NCBI GenBank assembly: GCA_947581615.1
Contig: CANPVD010000092.1
Coordinates: 1-39,032, forward strand
Direction of reading: 5' to 3'
DNA from: Candidatus Humimonas hydrogenitrophica
GTDB lineage: Bacteria; Gemmatimonadota; Gemmatimonadetes; Palauibacterales; Palauibacteraceae
Length of the DNA: 39,032 nt
Positions 34,757 to 39,032 of the stretch are shown here, in pieces (position 1 is the stretch's first letter; each line of letters starts with the position of its first letter). The position numbers and the translations under genes were made by a program. Below the pieces are notes generated by a model. It was not told where the DNA came from, did not search any database, and saw nothing but the letters and a program-made list of their open reading frames with translations.

Positions 34757-37108
34757 TCAGCGCAGCCGTACCACCCACACCTGCAGGCCCGGCGGCAGCG
34801 CGCTGCCCGACGCACCCCGGATGCGCACCGCCGTTCCGGGATGAGCCGGCCCCGTCATCTCGAAGTAGACGGAAGAGGCGGAGCGGACGTCCTGGCTCAC
34901 CGTCCAGTCGCCGAAGCCCTCCTCCACGGGCTGCAGGCCGGTGTTGATCCCGTAGGCATCGAAGATCCCGTGCAGGTCCCAACTGGCGAGGCCGAGGTCG
35001 GGCCCGACCGCCGGCACGCGGTCATCCAGATAGAGCGCGGCGGCCCAGTCGGCCAGGAGCCCCCGCCAGGGCCGGCCCACCACGGCCTCTACGTTGGCGA
35101 AACCCGAGGCGTCGTCGTCGATGAGTGCACGCTGAAGGGCGCGTTCGCCTCCGAGCCCCGGGCCGAACCGGTCGGAAAGCCACCGGAGAAAGGCCCAGCC
35201 GGCGGCGTACCAGGCCGGGGCCCCGTCACAGGGCGAAGGATCGCTGATCAGCCAGCCGCAAGCCGCCGGCGCATCCGGTACCCGGGTGGCCGAGCTCACG
35301 TACCCGAAGTAGTCCGAGAGACCCTGGAAGGGCTCGCGGTACCAGTACGTTCCGTCGGCATCATGGCTGTAGGCAACCCGCAGTCCGTAGTCCTGGCCGG
35401 GGGCGTTCCCCATCACGGCGTGGCCCACGACCTCCTGCGCCAGGACCGCCTGCCCTTCCATCATCCACGACGCCATCCACGGCGCCGCTGCCGAGAACCG
35501 GTGACCCTGCTGGATGATGTGCGTGATCTCGTGCGCCATGATCAGGGGCGCGCGCGCGCGCAGGGAGGACGCGGCCACGGGCGTTCCGTACATGCCGGTC
35601 GGGTCCGGAGCGCGCGAGTAGTACACCTCGCCCTCGTCGCTGGACGGACAGGAGAAGGCCCCGGATGAGTCCGACCGGGGGTAGAAATCTCCTCCGAACA
35701 CGAACGCGGTGGCTCCCGACCAGGTGCGATTCACCTCCCGGGTGAACACGGCGATGACCCTGCCGTTGCCATCGATGTCGGTCGGTCGACCGAAGTAATC
35801 CGCCAGGGTGGCGAGGATGGGGCCGTCCAGGCGGTCGCTCAGCGTCTGGTACTGAGACAGGGTCATTCCGCCGGCGGGATTCGCCACGTCCTCGGCCAGG
35901 ATTGCGTCCGTGCCCAGGACCCGGACGACGGCTCGGATGGTGGTGAACGTGGTGCACGGGTTCGACGCACGGCCATCCGGCACCCGCAGGGTGAGGGTAT
36001 CCCCGACGCTCGGCCCGTTACCCAGCACGGCGGAGCGGATCCGCTCGAGGCGTGACGCACGGCGCGCCGCCGAAGCGCGACGGGCCGGGATCGAGCCGGC
36101 GGGGTCCAGGTTCTCCCGGCTCCACGCGTCCAGGCGCGTCTCCGCGGCGGCCTGGGCCGCGCGCTCCGCGTCGCTCGCGGCCGGCTGCGGGTCATCATCG
36201 TGATGGTGACCGCCCTCCTGGCGGTCGAATCGCAGGCCGGGCGTCACGGCCCCCATCGAGGCGGCGGCCGCACCGCCGGGAGGGGCGAGGACGGCGGTGA
36301 CCGTCACCGATGTCAGCGCGTCCGGGACCAGGTCCGAGGGCGATGGGGCCGTCGCCTGGACTCCGAACAGGTAACCGTCCGAATCGGACCTCGCCGCGAA
36401 TTGCAGGCAGAAGGCGGTGGAGTCCTGGACCAGCAGACGGCCTCCCACGTCGAGCGACACGTTCGTCCCGCCGCCCTGGAGCCGCGCGTCGGCGCTCGCC
36501 GGCGGATCGAAGGGCGTGCGCACCTCCACGGCCACCGTTCGGGACGGCCGGCAGCCGTAGGTCGGGACCCGTACGCGCAGGGAGCCCGGAGCTACCGCCA
36601 GGACCCGGGCCGGCACGCCGTCCACGGCGACCGAGTCATCGGAGGGCTGCGGCCGAAATCCGCTCCCGAGGAGGACGGCCTCGGCGCCCTCGCGTAGCGG
36701 AAGAGGGCTCACGGAAGTGATGCTCGGGGGGCCGGTGGCGAACACCCTGACGGTGGCCTGGCCCGACAGCCCGGATTCCCCTGTCGCCGTGACCGTGGTG
36801 ACGCCCGTTCCGGCCGCGGTCACGAGCCCCGCCGTATCGATCGAAGCCACGCCCGAGTCCGACACGGCCCACCGCACCCCCCCGCCGTAGGGAACCGGCC
36901 GACCCAGCGCGTCCTCCGCGCGAGCGGACAGCCGCAGGGTGTCCCCGGTCCCGATCACGTCCGCGGTGTCCGGCGTCACGCGCAGGCTGGCCACGCTCGT
37001 CCCGGGACTCGCGGGGGCCGTGGGCGCACGGCCCCCGCACCCCGCCACGAGCGGCAGGGCCGCGGCGAGGACCAACCTGTAACGCGGCGTGGGCATGTGT
37101 GCTTCCAT
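34757..37108 (-). CDS. Lipoprotein metalloprotease, M30-like, with Ig-like and IPT domains
   Basis: A 783-residue surface lipoprotein. The lipobox is LVAGC with Cys24. Residues of about 40-120 are a bacterial Ig-like (Big2) domain (SLRVTPDTADVIGTGDTLRL, VASIDTAGLVTAAGTGVTTV), and 130-200 are an IPT/TIG-like domain (SITSVSPLPLREGAEAVLLGSGF). After a linker that includes the cluster GGHHHDDD, the C-terminal half has MAHEITHIIQQ, where H526, E527 and H530 form the HExxH zinc site, followed by WMMEGQAVLAQEVV. This fits the M30 (hyicolysin) group. It is probably displayed on the cell surface and digests proteins; the substrate is unknown. ATG at 37108 is chosen; ATG at 37096 is also possible. Confidence 0.85.
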   Translation of the reverse strand: MEAHMPTPRYRLVLAAALPLVAGCGGRAPTAPASPGTSVASLRVTPDTADVIGTGDTLRLSARAEDALGRPVPYGGGVRWAVSDSGVASIDTAGLVTAAGTGVTTVTATGESGLSGQATVRVFATGPPSITSVSPLPLREGAEAVLLGSGFRPQPSDDSVAVDGVPARVLAVAPGSLRVRVPTYGCRPSRTVAVEVRTPFDPPASADARLQGGGTNVSLDVGGRLLVQDSTAFCLQFAARSDSDGYLFGVQATAPSPSDLVPDALTSVTVTAVLAPPGGAAAASMGAVTPGLRFDRQEGGHHHDDDPQPAASDAERAAQAAAETRLDAWSRENLDPAGSIPARRASAARRASRLERIRSAVLGNGPSVGDTLTLRVPDGRASNPCTTFTTIRAVVRVLGTDAILAEDVANPAGGMTLSQYQTLSDRLDGPILATLADYFGRPTDIDGNGRVIAVFTREVNRTWSGATAFVFGGDFYPRSDSSGAFSCPSSDEGEVYYSRAPDPTGMYGTPVAASSLRARAPLIMAHEITHIIQQGHRFSAAAPWMASWMMEGQAVLAQEVVGHAVMGNAPGQDYGLRVAYSHDADGTYWYREPFQGLSDYFGYVSSATRVPDAPAACGWLISDPSPCDGAPAWYAAGWAFLRWLSDRFGPGLGGERALQRALIDDDASGFANVEAVVGRPWRGLLADWAAALYLDDRVPAVGPDLGLASWDLHGIFDAYGINTGLQPVEEGFGDWTVSQDVRSASSVYFEMTGPAHPGTAVRIRGASGSALPPGLQVWVVRLR

Positions 37109-37117
37109 GGGCTCGAG

Positions 37118-37123
37118 CAGCTA
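37118..37123 (-). promoter_or_regulatory. Candidate -10 element TAGCTG
   Basis: On the minus strand TAGCTG ends 9 bases before the ATG at 37108 of the M30-like lipoprotein, the same spacing as in the RlmI-like gene. No -35 element is seen. Confidence 0.35.
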
Positions 37124-37381
37124 TCGCGCCCGGAGGTCCGGGCCGGACGCCGTGCGCGACCCCTTCCTTATCAAGGGCCGTGCCCTGCGTCGTCGGTATC
37201 GATGGAGTTGAGATGAAACGACTTACACCGGCTCTCGCGCGAGCGCGGATCACCGGGTCGCGCAGGACGCGACGGACGTTGCGATCCGCGGGGCCGTTCC
37301 GTGGCCCCTGCCTTGAAGCGTGCGAGCCGGTCTCAGAGGACATCGCTCGGCATCCGGATCGTCGAGACCGACGCCCGTCGC

Positions 37382-37410
37382 TTGTCGATTCCGCTCGCGG
37401 CGGGTAGGAT
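37382..37410 (+). promoter_or_regulatory. Promoter TTGTCG - 17 bases - TAGGAT
   Basis: TTGTCG (37382-37387) and TAGGAT (37405-37410) are 17 bases apart, 44 bases before the GTG of the hydrolase. Confidence 0.55.
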
Positions 37411-37454
37411 CGGATCGTACCGGTTCAGGCCTTCTCACGCGCGCGGAAGAGGCT

Positions 37455-39032
37455 GTGTTGAGGATCCGAACGACCGTTGAGCGCCGGCACCCGACAGAGT
37501 CCCTCGCCCTGCTCGTCGGCCTGGCCTCGCTGGCCTGCTGGCCCGCTGCCGGGATCCGGGCGCAGCAGCCCGCAGGGCCGCCGTCCGTCCTCGCCCGCTA
37601 CGAGAGCCGCGAGGTCATGATCCCCGCCCGGGACTCCGTGCTGCTCCACACGGTGATCTACCGTCCGCGGACGCGGGTCGGCCCCCTGCCCATCGTCCTC
37701 CTCCGCACCCCCTACGGGGTCGAGCACGCCGACCGGAACTTCCGGAGCTACCTCCGGGCTCTGGCCGAGGACGGCTACATCTTCGCCTTCCAGGACATCC
37801 GGGGCCGGTTCGGGTCGGGCGGGCGCTTCGTCATGCAGCGCCCGCCCTGCACCCCCTCGGCCGACTCGGCCTGCGTCGACGAGGGCACCGACACGTGGGA
37901 CACGATCGACTGGCTCGTCCATCACGTCCCGGGCAACAACGGGCGCGTGGGCATGCTCGGGATCTCCTACGGAGGCTGGCTCACGGTCATGGCCACGCTG
38001 CATCCGCACCCGGCCCTGAAGGCCGCCTCGCCGCAGGCTTCCCCCGCCGACGACTTCATCGGAGACGACTTCCACCACGGCGGCGCCTTCCGGCTGAGCT
38101 ACGGGTTCGAGTACGCGGCCATGATGGAGACGGACAGGGAGAACACCCAGTTCCGCTTCCCCGTCCACGACACCTACGAGTGGTACCTGCGTCTGGGCGC
38201 CCTCTCCCACGTGGACGAGCGCTACCTGCACGGCTCGATCCCCACCTGGGAGGACTTCGTCCACCATCCCGACTACGACGATCACTGGACGGAGCAGGCC
38301 GTCGTCACCTACCTGCACGGCGTGACCGTCCCGACGCTGAGCGTGGCCGGGTGGTGGGACCAGGAGGACTTCTATGGACCCCTCACCATCTACAAGACGC
38401 TGGAGCGGACGGACTCCACCGGGATCAACGCTTTAGTCGTGGGGCCCTGGCGGCATGGGGGATGGTCGAGCGGTCCGGGCGACAGCCTGGGAGCCATCCG
38501 CTTCGGAAGCGCCACCGGCGAGCACTTCCGCCGCGACGTCCAGGCCCCGTGGTTTCATCGGCTCTTGAAAGGCGCCCCTTCGGGGGCGGGCCCCTTGCCG
38601 GGAGCCGTGACGTTCGAGACGGGCTCGAACCGGTGGCGGACGTGGTCGGAGTGGCCGCCCCGGAAGGGGGTCACCGACCGCGACCTCTACCTGCGGGCCG
38701 GGGCCGCCGCCGCCTTCGGTCCGCCCCCGGGGAGAGCGGGAGCGGAGGCCCGGAACGGCGGGCCCACGGCGGCCGCCGAGGCCGGCGCCCCGCCCTTGGA
38801 CGCGTACGTCTCCGACCCGGCCCACCCGGTGCCCTACCGGCGGCGGCCCATCGAGCCCACCTACGACCCCACCGGCTCGGGCTGGTACACGTGGCTCGTC
38901 CAGGACCAGCGCTTCGTCGACGGTCGCCCCGACGTGCTCGCCTGGGAGACGGGGCCCCTGGACCACGACGTCACCGTGGCCGGCAACGTGGTGGCCCACC
39001 TGTTCGCCTCCACCTCCGGCGGCGGCAGCGAC
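37455..39032 (+). CDS. CocE/NonD family hydrolase, cut by the right edge
   Basis: At least 526 residues of an exported serine hydrolase of the CocE/X-prolyl dipeptidyl-peptidase (S15) type. After a signal peptide (ESLALLVGLASLACWPAAG), the domain begins SREVMIPARDSVLLHTVIYRP. The nucleophile motif is GMLGISYGGWL with Ser171, FQDIRGRFGSGG is the typical oxyanion-region segment, and GPWRHGGW carries the catalytic histidine. The last visible residues (HDVTVAGNVVAHLFASTS) enter the C-terminal jelly-roll domain, so only its end is missing. Substrates range from esters such as cocaine and cephalosporin side-chains to peptides. The start is the GTG at 37455, with AAGAGG close upstream. Confidence 0.9.
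   Translation, partial: MLRIRTTVERRHPTESLALLVGLASLACWPAAGIRAQQPAGPPSVLARYESREVMIPARDSVLLHTVIYRPRTRVGPLPIVLLRTPYGVEHADRNFRSYLRALAEDGYIFAFQDIRGRFGSGGRFVMQRPPCTPSADSACVDEGTDTWDTIDWLVHHVPGNNGRVGMLGISYGGWLTVMATLHPHPALKAASPQASPADDFIGDDFHHGGAFRLSYGFEYAAMMETDRENTQFRFPVHDTYEWYLRLGALSHVDERYLHGSIPTWEDFVHHPDYDDHWTEQAVVTYLHGVTVPTLSVAGWWDQEDFYGPLTIYKTLERTDSTGINALVVGPWRHGGWSSGPGDSLGAIRFGSATGEHFRRDVQAPWFHRLLKGAPSGAGPLPGAVTFETGSNRWRTWSEWPPRKGVTDRDLYLRAGAAAAFGPPPGRAGAEARNGGPTAAAEAGAPPLDAYVSDPAHPVPYRRRPIEPTYDPTGSGWYTWLVQDQRFVDGRPDVLAWETGPLDHDVTVAGNVVAHLFASTSGGGSD

Larger units (their letters stand above)
37109..37454. other. Divergent intergenic region
   Basis: The 346 bases between the M30-like lipoprotein and the hydrolase hold a promoter for each direction, given separately, and no gene I can support. 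The frame found on the plus strand at 37099-37407 is basic and low in codon quality. Confidence 0.5.

Noticed and set aside
33042-34815. Long minus-strand open frames across the Pro/Trp-repeat and acidic protein genes
   Set aside because: They give low-complexity Arg/Ser/Gly-rich products. The plus-strand genes have a ribosome-binding site, signal peptide or better codon use.

Overview
This window is a gene-dense stretch of a very GC-rich bacterial chromosome (about 70% G+C by eye, strong G/C bias at third codon positions). It shows no ribosomal RNA, tRNA, insertion sequence or CRISPR array. A large DUF5916-type outer-membrane protein, an LA_2272-type surface-repeat remnant, a PA0069-type radical SAM protein, a Tat-exported isoquinoline-oxidoreductase-like enzyme and many secreted or lipoprotein genes together suggest a member of Gemmatimonadota or a relative. 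That placement is inference; no marker was compared. Most of the window is ordinary chromosome. Functions are given from recognised motifs, not from database searches.

Layout. 1-3770: start of a secreted protein running off the left edge, a frameshifted surface-repeat remnant, then the translation genes rpmE, prfA and prmC on the minus strand, with a small divergent membrane ORF between prfA and prmC. 3960-6070: an amino-acid permease fused to a PTS EIIA domain and a TrkA-C domain. 6220-9310: a plus-strand cluster of a HAD-IIA phosphatase, an FMN 2-hydroxyacid oxidase and a sarcosine-oxidase-like enzyme. 9510-15910: the DUF5916 protein, a radical SAM protein, a membrane protein, an alanine-glyoxylate-type aminotransferase and a short SIMPL-like protein. 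16050-21430: RlmI-like methyltransferase, proline dehydrogenase, TonB, a patatin-like protein and a Nudix protein. 21530-24310: a two-gene molybdenum hydroxylase with a clear promoter. 24430-27070: thiC behind a TPP riboswitch, and a SAM methyltransferase. 27190-28650: two coupled ZIP metal transporters. 28800-31640: a membrane protein, a GntR/FCD regulator with a likely operator at its own promoter, a 640-base gap and a secreted two-domain protein. 31680-39032: an M20 peptidase, a secreted Pro/Trp-repeat protein followed by tiny ORFs and a strong terminator, an unknown acidic protein, an M30-like metalloprotease lipoprotein and a CocE/NonD hydrolase cut by the right edge.

How the genes work together. 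The HAD, 2-hydroxyacid oxidase and sarcosine-oxidase genes probably form one transcript and share a theme of small hydroxy- and N-methyl-acid oxidation; the aminotransferase and proline dehydrogenase nearby also act on small amino or keto acids. The flanking genes are largely housekeeping.

A recurring promoter pattern emerges: -10 elements of the form TASCTT (TAGCTT, TACCTT, with CACCTT and TAGGAT variants). Several have a recognisable TTGNNN element 17-18 bases upstream, and several lie only 6-9 bases before a start codon, which suggests leaderless transcripts. The best candidates for something undescribed are the Pro/Trp-repeat secreted protein with its tiny ORFs, the paired ZIP transporters and the permease-EIIA-TrkA-C fusion.
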